This document shows, in pieces, positions 1 to 11,900 of a stretch of DNA of 64,000 nt. Source of the stretch: Papilionanthe hookeriana x Papilionanthe teres. Taxonomy: Eukaryota > Streptophyta > Magnoliopsida > Asparagales > Orchidaceae. The stretch spans positions 43,225,575 to 43,289,574 of the forward strand of contig CM040423.1 in the NCBI GenBank assembly GCA_022702705.1, written 5' to 3'. Every line of letters starts with the position of its first letter. The first letter of the stretch is position 1. The position numbers and the translations under genes are program-made. The notes under the pieces are model-generated. The model ran no database searches. It was not told where the DNA came from and saw only the letters and a program-made list of their open reading frames with translations.

Positions 1-1056
1 TAAAAAATATGACCCGACTGGCATGCGCAGTATTCTCCAACTCAGTATTTGAGATTCTAATTATTGGTTGGAGCACATGCAGACATTAAAATTTATACAC
101 TTAATCTATTTTAGTTGTAGCATATGATGTCTTGAGACAATTCATATGATTTTATAATATGAATTAAATCAAATTGCTTGCTTACAAATGTTTATTTTAA
201 GCACTTTACCTCATTCTATTCGGTAGCAAGTACATCGTAAATTCGGTAGCGTTGAATTTCAAATTTTTAAAAAAAACCTAATATTTGAATTATGCTTCGC
301 CCTTACAACACTAAGTCCGAGAAACTTAATTTTTGAATTATTATTTAAACTCTGGGAGCCTGAGCACGAAGAGCTAAACTTTAAAGTTATTTTCAAATTC
401 ACGAGCTTTAAATTTTAAAAATCAATATTTTATGCCCTGAAAATGTATATTAAAAAAAAAGGAAGAGCCATAACTTTAGAATTAAAAAAAAAAAAAGAAA
501 AATCTAAAGAGCATAAAATATTTAAAAGCCAATACCCTAGATATTTTAAATCCTAAGAGCTGAAAATTTTGAAACCTGAAGTTTACAAATCATTTTAAAA
601 TTAAAATGGGTGATATTTTTATTTTATTTTAAAAATCCAAAATTTCATGCGTTTTAAAGTGATTACAAAGCCCAAATCATTGGAAATTTTGGCAGCCTTC
701 CAGCTTTAATCCCAATTTGGGGGGCATCGGAGGATGCCAATCTTTCCAACTATCTTAAGGGACGAGTAGATCGGTATAGTAAGACACTGCGGTCGTGGAG
801 TACAAGTGTAAATTTAACCCATGATTTCAACAGACCCTCAATGTACCTACACGAAAGGGTTAAATAAAAAATCAATATTACTTAACGACACTTTGCTTTT
901 TCTGAACGATACTCAATTCCCTATGGACGGGTACTCACTTTTCCCAAAAAAAGGGTATTTTAAAGCCCCAATTTAAATAGTTTTCCAAATGAAATTGGGT
1001 TTTTCCCCCATAGTACTTAATTTTTCCACCAATGGCCCGAGCTGGATTAAGGCCCC
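1..1056. other. AT-rich intergenic DNA
   Basis: No open frame, RNA gene or recognisable transposon protein was seen here. The stretch is AT-rich with many short A and T runs. It is probably old decayed repeat. Confidence 0.5.
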
Positions 1057-1204
1057 ATTTGGGCAGCTTATTACTGAGACGGCATTTTCAAAAACGCCGT
1101 CTTTATGTTTGATTAGAGCGTTCTATCATTATTTTTAAAACCTGCATATTTAATTTCTTAATAAACGTGGGCCGCCGGATCAACCCTGCGGCCCACATTC
1201 GTTC

Positions 1205-1470
1205 GGGATTGATTACTCCGCTACCCTCCACCTCAGAAGAAATTATTGCATACGGAGCACGTACTCATCGTTGGGTGCGGAATAATCTCTCAATACCCTC
1301 ATTTTCAGGGTATAGGGAGGGTATGGAAGGGGTATTGGTTATTAAGGTATTTACCGGGTATTGATTATTGGGTATTGATAGGTTATTACAAGAGTACTGG
1401 ATGAGTATCGACGAGCTGCGTGCGGACTGCGTACGTGCTCCTCTGTATGCAATAATTTCCCCCACCTCGG
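1205..1470. repeat. Foldback (MITE-like) inverted repeat
   Basis: The segment near 1230-1266 reappears as its reverse complement at about 1424-1460, sharing GAAATTATTGCATAC and GGAGCACGTAC with small gaps. The two halves would pair as a stem of roughly 30-35 bp around a 160-base loop. A perfect 9-bp hairpin (GTGGGCCGC at 1167-1175 with GCGGCCCAC at 1188-1196) lies just upstream, and a further hairpin (GACGGC/GCCGTC) lies at 1078-1101. The structure resembles a MITE or the end of a larger DNA transposon. No target-site duplication was recognised. Confidence 0.55.
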
Positions 1471-1480
1471 AAGAATGGCC

Positions 1481-1528
1481 TAGGAGCGGAGCGCAAGGAT
1501 GGTTTCGTAGGAGCAGAGCGTAAGGATG
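1481..1528. repeat. 27-bp tandem duplication
   Basis: TAGGAGCGGAGCGCAAGGAT at 1481 recurs with two substitutions at 1508 (TAGGAGCAGAGCGTAAGGAT). It is a simple local duplication. Confidence 0.6.
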
Positions 1529-2150
1529 AGAAAGATGGGAGTTTCGGTGGTCTGCGTCCCGTCGTTGCCTTCCCAGGCATCGGGAAAGTTTCTTCAAGCG
1601 ATCCGCTTCGTGGTAGGGATAAATAGGAGAAAAAGAAGAATCACAATCAACCACAGGGGAGTTCGGATGATATCTTCAGCTTTTTGATCTTTTTTTTTCT
1701 CCTACTACGCCTGCTTCTCCTCCTCTCCTCCCTCTCTAATGGCGACTGTATCGGCTTTCATGACAATTTGCGGAAGCTTTTGAGCAATTTCAAGGGTGGT
1801 GATCGAATTATTTTTCCTGTGATGGCATGAATCTTTCCGACGATACCTTTTGTTGAACGAGTTTAGGTTCGGCATTTTAATTGGTGGCGTTACTGTTGTT
1901 TTCCTCCTTCCACTTTCGCTGTATTGGGGAGGCATCATGGATGGCCTGAGAAGGCAACCGATGCAGCTAAAATGATATTAGCCTTCCAGGGCTTGGTGAG
2001 ATATTGGAGTGGTAACTTGTCGTCTACTTTATGTGCGATGCTTTAGCTATCATTATCTCATGCCAACGTATCAAAGGATTAAAAATAGGATTTGAGATTT
2101 TTTTGGATCTGTTGTCTTCTTTGTTGTTTGACCTGATTTAGTTTTAGTAC

Positions 2151-2686
2151 TGCTTATATTTCTCATAAATTCTGTTACCAGCAGTCTATTTAGCATTGCT
2201 TCATAACTTGTGCTAAAGCATGATAACACTTTTGGGCTATTTCCTTTAGAATTTACTATTTCTGAGTGAGAGAATTTTGTTATATCCCATGAGTGAAGGC
2301 AGTTACATTTTTGTTATTTGGTAGGATTTGGTTTAACTGCTGCTTAAATTCTACACAAATTCTGTCACCAACAGCCTATGGCAGTTGCAATTTTTAAATT
2401 GTGCTAAACCATGATAAATGTTTGGGTTATTTTCTTTAGGATTTATTATTTTTGAATGAGAGAATTCCTTTATATCCCCTTAATGACGGGAGTTAGAGTA
2501 TAGTTTTTTAATCCAATAATAGAACACAAGTGAGTTTTGTCAGTTTAAATTTTTGGCATTGCAATTGTTGAGTTGTGCTAAAGCATGATAAATTTTTGGG
2601 CTATTTCCTTTAGGATTTACAATTTTTCAGTGATAGAATTCTTTTATCCTGTGACTAATGTTAGTTACATTTTTGTTATTTGGTCG
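2151..2686. repeat. Degenerate tandem triplication of about 180 bp
   Basis: Three successive blocks start near 2151, 2337 and 2514. Each contains, in order, TTGTGCTAAAGCATGATAA or a close variant, TTTGGGCTATTTCCTTTAG, an ATTTACTATTT-like string, GAGAGAATT or GATAGAATT, a TTATATCC-like string and, in copies 1 and 3, GTTACATTTTTGTTATTTGG. Substitutions and small indels separate the copies, so the array is old. There is no coding potential. Confidence 0.75.
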
Positions 2687-2689
2687 AAA

Positions 2690-2935
2690 TGATTATTTTT
2701 CACAAACAACTATAAATCAGTTATTTTCAAACCACTGAAACTAAATAGCTTAACAACTTATTCAGTTCAAGGACAGAATGATCGTTTATCCACAAACAGC
2801 TGCAAATTAGCTATTTTCCAAACACTCAAACCAAACAGACAGACATTTTATCCAGATCAGCTGCTAATCAGCAGCTTATCAGGATAAACTACTTATCTAG
2901 ATAAACTGCTTATCCAGATAAATTGATCGGCTGGG
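2690..2935. repeat. AGCTG/TTATCC-rich subterminal transposon-like repeat
   Basis: Short strings such as ATAAACTGCTTATCCAGATA, AGCTGC and CCAAACA recur many times, as in the subterminal regions of plant DNA transposons. A clearly related but altered stretch sits at about 21590-21740, so these are two members of one family. I could not match either to a terminal repeat or a named superfamily. Confidence 0.45.
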
Positions 2936-2939
2936 CTAA

Positions 2940-4074
2940 TGTTACGCTCGGCTCTAATAAAAGTGGGGAACCTCGACTTAATAGAATCGGGCTAGAGTAG
3001 AAGCTAGGGTAGAGAGGAGATCGAGCGTAGGCTTTGAAGGGAGGGGTGGTGTTTGGCTTGTGGGATCAAAGGGGCAGAAGCAGGGGAGAATGGAGATCAC
3101 GGTACAGGAGTTTTGTTTGAGCAAACAGTGCGACAGAGTGGAGGTTTTTGGTTACTGTGGTTTTCGAAGAGGGAAGAAAAGTGCTTCAACAGAGTCGCGG
3201 CAAGGAAAAGAAACGGAAGAAGCGAGGAGGCTTGCACGTTGCCAGAGTTGATTTCGTAAACAGAGGAGAGGGATCGAGCAAAGTTTTGTAGCATTTGGTT
3301 TGCGAGAAGAGTTTTATATTCGGCCTATAGGAGTGACAAGAGGGATCGTGCGCCGGCTTCTGTTCGGCGTGAGCTAACCTGTGCAGGGTAAATTTGATAG
3401 ATAAAGTTAGTGAGGTTTCATGATTGTAAAGCCTTGTATTGCTGCCGAGAGTGGAGAAGACAGACGGGAGAAGTGCAGTGCGCGCAGAACCCAAAGGTGA
3501 AGCAGGGAGATAGAGTCGTGCGAAAGACTTCAATGGTTTCGATGTAAGCAGATGAGCGAAATGTCTTGATGCAAGTGCTGCGTGTGATACAATGAGCGAG
3601 CTTTTGGTGGTGAATAGGAGAAGAAAACATGATGAGATTGGAGTAAGAATTTTACCTTCTGTGGAGTTCGAACAAAAAGAAAAAGTGCTGGCGGACAGAA
3701 TAGGGACGAGTAGAAGAGGAACGGGGAACAAGCGACAGAGAGAAGGAATATTGGGAGAGATGAACGAAAGCGAAGGTGAGTAGCCGTGCAATTGAATGTG
3801 GAAAGATCTTGTTTCATTTCTTCAAGACTTACGAGTGAGGGCGGCAACTGTTGTCCAACAAGAGGGAAAAAGATGAGCAAACAAATAATTAATTAATAAT
3901 CAACCAATTAATTAATTAATTAAACTTTTCTTTTATTTACTTTTTTTTTTCTTTTTTCTTCTCATTTCATGATAAACAATAATAATGATATTACATTTTT
4001 GTTTCTGTTTTAAATGGGTTCATATTACAATATTTCTAGTATTTTATATGTATAAGCTCGTGTCCACTACATTT
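2940..4074. other. Purine-rich stretch without a supported gene
   Basis: The plus strand is purine-rich from about 3000 to 3890, which leaves long open frames on the minus strand; the longest is 201 codons at 3186-3791. Its product is low-complexity, rich in S, L, P and F, and shows no domain. The AATT-rich tract near 3890-3925 is simple sequence. I see no gene. Confidence 0.5.
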
Positions 4075-4345
4075 TGGCTCGGTCAGCTAAGATTAATTAG
4101 CTTCAGATCAATAGAATTAGCTCGATCAGCCGATCTGGGTTGGTCATCCAGGCTGAGTCGTTTAAGTTAGGCCGGTAGTCAAAGCTTGGTATGTCGTTCA
4201 GGCTAGGTCGTTGTCTAGGTTGGGTCGTTTCTCTAGGTTGGGTTGATCGTCAAGGCTGGGTTATCATGTCTAGGTTGGGTATATTATTCAAGCTCAGTCA
4301 ACCGTCCAAATTTGGTCGGCCATCTAGGCTGAGCCGTTCCTCTTA
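4075..4345. repeat. Degenerate minisatellite, GGCTGGGT/CTAGGTTGGGT units
   Basis: About ten imperfect units of 20-30 bases follow one another, built on variants of TCTAGGTTGGGTCGT (for example near 4213 and 4231) and of GGCTGAGTCG/GGCTGGGT. No protein-like pattern is evident. It looks like replication slippage in non-coding DNA. Confidence 0.65.
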
Positions 4346-5248
4346 GAGTTTAGTCTGACATGTTTTTGTTATGCAAATATAATATATTGTTTGATCAAAT
4401 GAAAGTAAATCTCTATATTAGGTTCGAGCATGCAAGATAGGATTGTTGGCTGAGAACATTGTTGAAATATTGACATAAAGAAATGATGGGTGATTCATTA
4501 AAATATTGAATTCATGTAGTAGATGATGGCGAAGCCTAATTTAGTCAATTGCAACTGTAGCCAAGTCATTACATTTGGTTTCCATTTAGGATATAGAAAA
4601 ATCTGGAGGCCAAATAAATTGGTACATTTGCATCAAAAACATCAAGTTCCTATGTTGACATTCATAACCAATTCACAACAAAATGCCACCTCTAACATAA
4701 AAAACAAGAAAAGAATATAATAACTATTATTCCAGAATGTAATAAGCAGCATAACTAGCATTCCCATGGCATTATCAGTCAAGCGGCTTTGCTTTTGATA
4801 ACCCACTAATGTACAAATATAAAGACACAAAAATAAACAAAACCAAAGCATCCTGAAAACAACCTTCCCTCACCTTCCCAAACCTGGCCACTTTGGAATA
4901 TGTCCTGCACCACTACCTTGATATCTAAAATAATGTTGTCATGTTACAAAAAATTCCTTATCATCCATATGAACCACAAGGTAAAGTAAAGCATCATAGA
5001 AAATAAATGCATACTATTTGACCCATCTTGATCCAAGCAACTCATGTAATGAGAACAAACATGAGACCAAGATTAAAGTTTTACTGATAAGATTTTTGCG
5101 AGCAACTATAAATGTGAAGAACATCATAGAACTAAAGCATTCCAACCAAGTGCATTAGCAATAAAAAAAGCTTTCTTCTCGAATGGCATCCATGTGCCAA
5201 CCTTCCACTTGAAATCAATACAAAGAAATGAACTTATTACGTAGACAA
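4346..5248. other. Intergenic DNA downstream of Harbinger copy 1
   Basis: AT-rich sequence without a convincing ORF. It may be the 3' part of the Harbinger element that follows, but no terminal inverted repeat could be assigned. Confidence 0.4.
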
Positions 5249-6560
5249 TCACCCTCGAACTAACGCATTAGTGATATGTTCTCGAAGTGCCACCATTTCA
5301 GTTGTACCTTCTCCTTCCTTCGTACAAATAGTGGAAAGATCATTATCATCTCGTGGCAGAGAATGACCGAGATGGTATTATAATGCTTTTGCAGGCACCT
5401 CTTGTTGATTTTCTTTGGCACTGCGGAAGTCTACATCAATTTGAGACGGATGCCGCCTAATATGACTGTGTAGTGTCATTGTCGCTATCACAATCCATAC
5501 TTGTTTTGGAAGTGGGTATGGTGGCATATCACGTAGTATCACCATTTTTTCTTCCAAACGCCAAACGTAATCTCAATGACACCTTACAAGGAGAAATGCC
5601 TTTTGTTAAACACTTCCTTTCGGCCTTGCGTAACATTGCTAGCTCATTCAAAATCAGGTATGAGATATCTGGTGTCAGGATAGACTTTCAAATACCCTCG
5701 CTGTAATGGATAGCCGACGTCGACCAAATAATACTTTTCTGATACGTATTGCATCTTCAGTTCCACATGTAAAGAAAATAATTAATGGATTTTGGGAACT
5801 AATGTACAGTGTGAAGGGTGGGGGAAATTGTAATAACGGTTCCGCGTAACATTCTTGAAAATTCTGCCGTCGTGCGCACTACCCTCCCAACCGGCATTGA
5901 CAAAAGTATAACATATGTTGAAGTCACAAACCACCATGACATGTTGGGTGGGGGCTCCACAACGGCTGATAAATGCAACTTTCTCATCGTTTGTAATTCG
6001 TGCATCAACGTGTGCTCCATCTATTGCACCGATGCATTCCTGAACAGAACCACCCAGTTAGGCTACTCATGTGCTCATATATTTTCAAGGTTTGAAATTG
6101 TGATCCCTACCTTAAAGAATGACATATAGCGTGTATCGCGTTGAATCTTCGTAAGAGTTCGTGCGAAAGTTGGAACTAATGGTTTTATGATTAGTATCGA
6201 GAGGCTAACAAGAGCAGTCAAACCCACAGTGAAATATCTGCTTATCGTCTCTGATGAGTGTTGGAAGCATTCCATGGCACCGCGTACTGACTCGTTTTGT
6301 GACAATATGTATAGAGTAATCGCTAAGACCTCACGTTTGGTAGTCCTGGATGACCCATGTAAACCATGAAATCGAGTCAGATCCGCTAGTAGATTGCTGA
6401 ACACCTCCTGCGTCATGTGGAACATGTTCCTGAATTTGATTGGATGACCATTAAACATTTCTCCAACCCGTTTGTCTTCGACATAAGATGATGTGTAGCA
6501 TAGAGAGCGGTCAATTGGATTGCTGCATTTCTTTTTCTTTGTCTTTCTTGTTCCAGTTCA
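5249..6560 (-). pseudogene. PIF/Harbinger transposase (decayed), element 1
   Basis: A DDE transposase of the PIF/Harbinger superfamily, which cuts and pastes its element with a Myb/SANT partner. On the minus strand one reads a helical N-terminal region (FRNMFHMTQEVF, then SSRTTKREVLAITLYILSQN, then ETISRYF), then SFFK, and after a 71-base intron with GT-AG borders (6110-6040) ECIGAIDGAH, which contains the first catalytic Asp. WEGSAHDGRIF follows. A second probable intron precedes YYLVDVGYPLQRGYL (second Asp), and GVIEITFGVWKKKW carries the Glu. The end MVALREHITNALVRG resembles a natural C-terminus. At least two in-frame stops (after PDFE and FSL, near 5650-5590) mean it is inactive. The codons upstream of 6458 are in a shifted frame. 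The Myb partner lies just upstream on the same strand. Confidence 0.88.
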
Positions 6561-6749
6561 TGCTGATGAACATTTTGTTAGTGTTACCATAAAAGAAACA
6601 AAACTTATTTAATCCAACAAGAGTAACATATATGAAATAAAAGACATGCGTGAAATAAGAAATTACAATAATTATTTTCATTGTCCCAATGAAATAGTAA
6701 AAAAATAAGTTAGTCTCTCAACAAAATAATAAATAAAAGTAATAATCGC

Positions 6750-7678
6750 TCATTTGTTTTTGTGAGCATAGAAATGGTGCAGATACGTCACCCGTCGATC
6801 CATCGAAATCGCTCTGAAAAAATCTATATGGACCAAATCTTGAAGCATCTCAAAAGTAAAAAAGTCTAGATCGAAGTCCTCAGCAATTTCCTGATTTTCT
6901 TCCAGAATTTGAACCACCTCGATAATTGAGGCTCTTTGAACTTTATGAGAGGCGTCGTTGGAAGATTCCATCAGATATGATATCTGGTTTTTGATAGAGG
7001 TAGTTCTACCCTTTTTCTTACTCTCCACACAAGAGCGCTTAGACCGGTTAGTTGACTGGATTTCGGGGAGTTCTTGGCCGTGGAATTCTGCTGAATCAAC
7101 TGATAGGCTAACAACCACATTTTCTGTGTTCCACCAAAATCTGTTGCGCTTGGAGCACATGCATATTCGCCTGTTGCAACAACACCCCCGAACATCCGGT
7201 CTAATTTCTCCTCCAACTCGGGATCAAGTCCACAAAACTTGAACTTCTTCGTTGCTGACACCACCTATGGAGAATAAACCATCAAACTCCTCAGTTAATA
7301 TGAGAAAGTGATATGATGGAAAATAAACTGTTTAAACAAATTCTTTACCGCAAGTCTTTCAGTCTACCACTGTTCTGGTACATCAATGGTATGCTTAACC
7401 GGGTCCAAACCCAAACCCGTTGATCCTCTTTTCAAATCATTCCAAATTTTTCAATCTTTCTTCAGTTGATCCCATTTATTTTTCAGTTGCAGCCTATTGT
7501 AATCTTTGCCCGTACATTCCTTGAATTTCATAGTAATATTTTGCCACCTTTCCTGACTGAAAAAGGTGGTGGGTCTATTTCCCAAATCAATTTCCTTAAC
7601 ACAAATTTCGCAAAATATTAATTTTGTTTCTTTATCCCACAACTTCGGTATACCAAGCTCTTTAGACTTATTAGCCAT
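6750..7678 (-). pseudogene. Harbinger Myb/SANT-like DNA-binding protein (decayed), element 1
   Basis: The second ORF of PIF/Harbinger elements, which binds the element ends and helps the transposase. It starts at ATG 7678 and reads LWDKETKLIFCEICVKEIDLGNR, then ERWQNITMKFKECTGKDYNRLQLKNKWDQLKKD, the tryptophan-rich Myb/SANT-like domain. A TGA then replaces an expected Trp, the frame goes on to GLGLDPVKHTIDVPEQW, and a TAG replaces a second Trp. After an apparent intron, DPELEEKLDRMFGGVVATGEYACAPS is readable, then a frame change leads to the conserved tail ending FRAISMDRRVTYLHHFYAHKNK. Order, orientation and tail are typical of the family. Two Trp-to-stop changes and a frameshift make this copy non-functional. 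Confidence 0.85.
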
Positions 7679-8851
7679 CTATTACTACGATAAACCAAAA
7701 AAAATGAGCGTGAACAGTAATACAATTTAGAAAATTGGACATAGCGTGATATAAATACAATAATATGAGAAGCAGTTTGTAATAAAGTCATAAAGTACAT
7801 GAAATGGAAATCATATAAGAATATATCACAATTTGTTGGAAACTATAATTCCATATTCAACAAATCTCAAACGTCAATGATTGTACTGAAATAATAATCT
7901 TGATTTCAACAATAGCTCAAAACCTAGCTTCAATTTCTAGTTAATAATGATTGTGCTCAAATGAAGTCAAACTGGCTTAACAACACATCATATGAAACCC
8001 AACAAAACAAAATATCAATTCGAAACCTAAACTTTCATATTTGTTTCGAAATGTTATATTTATTTCTGTAGATGAAAGAAGATGTTCAAGTGCATTATTT
8101 ACACACTAGTGAGCCCCGTTCGTGTAAAGTGATCTTCCATTCATGCGGACTAACAAAAATAATTCATCAATCTCACCAAAGTACTCGCTAAACTCCAACA
8201 TCTTTTCATGATATATATATATATATTTTCCTTTCGGAGATAAAAATAACACCTTCAAATTACCATGTAACACTAGAGATCATAATTTGAAAAATGAAAT
8301 CATTTGAAAGTTATTCTCCGTGATTATTAGGCACATAGCTCAATGCTCTTGGGCTATTTTTCACTAGCAGCATTAGTCATAAAATTGAATTAGCAATATT
8401 GCTAACAACATACAAACTAGAACCTTGCCAGTGTTGAGAACATCCTGTAGCAATAAGCAACTTTCACCTTACAAGCTTGCAAGATCTAGCTAGCAGCAGA
8501 TAAATTTAAGAGATAAATAGGATGCCTTTGAGCCATCCACCTGTTCTTGGCTTTCACCAAACCATCAATCCATGTAATACATCTAGTACAATCTTCATAA
8601 TTTATTTATATGTCGCCAAAACTATACTTCAAAAGGCGCATTTCACTTTTAGGGGAAGCCGACGAACAGCCATGAAGGTATGGCTGAAGAGAGCCAGCAT
8701 TTCGAATAGGAGAGAGCGACGAACAGAGAAGTCCCGAAAAAAGTAAGAGAGAAAGTATTTACTTAGGGGAAGCGGGCGAACAACTACAAAGGAGAGCGTC
8801 GGAGCATCGCACGTGAAGAAGCGCAATCTTTTACGCATTTAAATTTATGGC
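7679..8851. other. AT-rich intergenic DNA upstream of unit A
   Basis: No supported gene. There is a short TA run near 8213-8226. From about 8640 to 8840 there is a purine-rich stretch with GGGGAAGC..GCGAACAAC motifs repeated near 8652 and 8767, immediately before the conserved CNL promoter block. Confidence 0.4.
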
Positions 8852-8992
8852 TACTTTTCCAATATTATATCTCCAAAAAAATTAGGGCCGCACAAATTTT
8901 ATTCCCGGATTCTAAGAACCCTTTTGATGCCTCTTTAAAGAATCAAACTGGTTTTCTCCAGAGTGGAGAGACAGCTCAACCGAAGGAAGAAG
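8852..8992 (+). promoter_or_regulatory. Conserved 5' flank of the CNL genes
   Basis: This block upstream of the CNL start is retained in copy P3 (44668-44808), and its upstream part is recognisable before P2 and P4 (ATTTAAGTTTATGGCCAC type motif). Conservation between copies suggests promoter or 5' UTR sequence. No individual TATA box or transcription start could be assigned with confidence. Confidence 0.4.
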
Positions 8993-11900
8993 ATGGCAAT
9001 GATGGCCGACTTCCTGCTTTCCAAGCTGCTGGAGACGCTGTTCCAAATGGCAAAGAATGAGTTAACAATGCAGATGGGTTTGGCCGACAATGTGAGGAAG
9101 CTTCAGCTCACCCTCGAAGAGCTTCAGTGCTTTCTCCAAGATGCTGAGAAGAAGAGAATCGAGGATGCTTCCACAAATCGATGGCTTAACCAGATCAAGG
9201 ATGTCATGTACGACATCGAGGATGTACTCGAAGAATATCATGCCCTCGACCTCTCGAGAATCGGCGGTGACGACAATTCCAGTTCTTCGTCGATTCCGAC
9301 CCATCTCCGACAATATAAAGAGGTATGCCGCTCTATCCTGCTTCCTTTCAAGAAGCCTGCATCCAAACATACCATCGGCGTTCAGATTGTAGAGCTTAAT
9401 AAAAGGTTGACAGAAATCATGGGCCAAATACCCAGATTACAGCTTATGAGAACCTTCTCAACAATTGATCCTAACCAAGCAGCCTGCAATCAGTTGGCTG
9501 CTCGCATGACACATTCTTCGGTAGTTCGTACAGATATAGTGGGCCTTGAAATACATAACGATGTTTGGCGCTTAGTTGAGACGTTGACTAAACAGGATGA
9601 CCGTGACAATCCTCTTGTGTGCGCCATTGTTGGAATGGGAGGGATTGGCAAAACCACCCGAGCTAAATTAGTATTTGATGATCGCACCATCAAAAACTGC
9701 TTTGATCTGACGGTTTGGGTCTGTGTTTCCCAGAATTATGATGTGTTTGATATATTGAGAGGCATCATCAGGTCTGCTGGTGGAGATGATGAGCACTGCC
9801 ACAATCTGAACTTGCTCTGTGAGAAGGTTAAGGTTAGCCTGCAAGGTAAAAAGCTATTCATGGTGTTGGATGACGTCTGGGAGACTGAGAGGGTGTGGAA
9901 GGGCTTGTTGAGAAGCTTGCTCAAAAGCGGTGCCGCAAATGGAAGCAGGGTGCTCGTCACCACGAGAAACAAGGAGGTAGCTTATCAGATGATGGCAATA
10001 CATGCCGTTCAAGTGGAGCCCCTGCCTCTGGAAGATGGATGGTCGCTGCTCTGCAAGTCAGCTTTCCCTGATTGGCAGCAGCAGGAAGCAAAGGATGATG
10101 TATGGAATCTTAAAGATATTGGAATGGAGCTTGTCAAAAAATGCGATGGGCTGCCGCTAGCGATCAATATCATGGGAGGAATGCTGTCCACGGAGAGCAG
10201 AACAAAAGAAGCCTGGGAGTTGGTTCTCAAGAGCAGCGCTTGGGAGGTGAATGGACTTCCTAAGGAAATCCACTCGGCTTTATACATCAGTTACCAAAAC
10301 TTGCCTTCGAATATCAAGCAATGTTTCTTGTATTGTTCTTTGTTTCCTAAAGACGATTATTTTTTTACTGTGGACGTTCAAAAACTTTGGATCCAGGAAG
10401 GGCTCATCAAGGAAGACACGTACACAGCATTGCATGAGGTTGCAAATAGTTATATTTGGATACTAGTACAGAGAAACCTCCTAATGGTCATGCCAGATGA
10501 CCCAACTCCTGCTCCCAGCTTGCTTAGAATGCATGACCTTGTTTACTCACTTACTCAGTTTCTAATGCAAAATGAGAGCCTTGTAGCTACCGGGGAAGAA
10601 ATTTTAAACAATAGATTCAGTGGAAGGACAATGAAACTACGACGTCTTTCTCTTGTTGGTGGCGGCGTCAAAACTATGAGCATCCTCCCAAAAAGCCTAG
10701 AAGAACTTGTATCGTTGAGGACTCTTCTCATCTTTGATAAATCCATTTGTGAAATTGATGATGACCTTTTCAATCATCTTCATTGTCTTAGGACACTACA
10801 GCTTAAAAACACTAATGTTTCAACCTTGCCGGACTCCCTCGGTTCCCTTAAGCACCTCAGATACCTAAACCTGTCCAACACTCCTATAAGGGAGCTGCCT
10901 AAAACCATTGAAAACCTAAAAAATCTGAGGACTCTTGATGTTTCTAAGTGCGTGAACCTCAATAGTCTTCCCCCATGCATAATGAAGTCGCACTGTCTAT
11001 GTTCTCTTGTTACTGAAGATTCTGGGCTGACCCATCTTCCACCTGGATTGGGAAGGTTGAACAAATTACAGTATCTCGACTTCATTACGCCTTTGGAGGA
11101 AATGACGCCGAAATCATCTACTGTTAAGGAGTTGGGGACACTCACAGAACTGAGGTTTGTATTGTGTATTATTAATTGGCATTTAAAATTGTTCCATCAA
11201 CTAACTATTTGTACATACTAGAAAAAATAATTTAATTAAAATATGGGTATAAAAATAACAATCTAACTAACAAATCTAGTGGATTGTTTATCAGAGAATT
11301 AGCTTTGTGCAAGCTGGAAAGGGTGTTGGACACATCACAAGCAAAAAGTGCTAGTCTCAAAGACAAAACTCACCTTCAAGCTCTCAAATTGTATTGCACA
11401 GAGAGTGATTCTAATCAAGGGCTGATGAATTATGCACAAGTGAATGGAGTTGCCGATAAAATTGAGGAGATTTTTGACGATCTCTGTCCTCCTCCTCAAC
11501 TAAAAGTTCTTGTTATTGAGAATTATTATGGGAGCAAGCTACCAAATTGGTTGGGACATGCTTCATTTAATTTTCTATCAATCTTGCAAATCGTTAACTG
11601 TAAATATTTTAAGCAGATTAATGGCTTAGGAATGTTGCCTAGCTTGGAAGCGCTTATCATTATAGGGGCATCATCAATAAAGAGCATTGGACCAGAGTTC
11701 TATCTAGACAACCACAAAAGCAATATAGAGAATGGTGCATTCTTTCCGAGACTGAAGGTGTTGATGTTTATAAAAATGGATAGCTGGGAGGAGTGGAGTA
11801 GTTCGGGGAAAGCCATGCCTATGATGCCTTGTTTAGAGGAGTTAATAATTTCTGAATGCCCCAAACTCAAGTCATTTCCTAGAGAACTCCTACATCACAC

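Noticed and set aside
3186..3791. 201-codon open frame on the minus strand
   Set aside because: The product is low-complexity (S, L, P, F rich), shows no domain, and lies opposite a purine-rich strand that lacks stop codons by composition.
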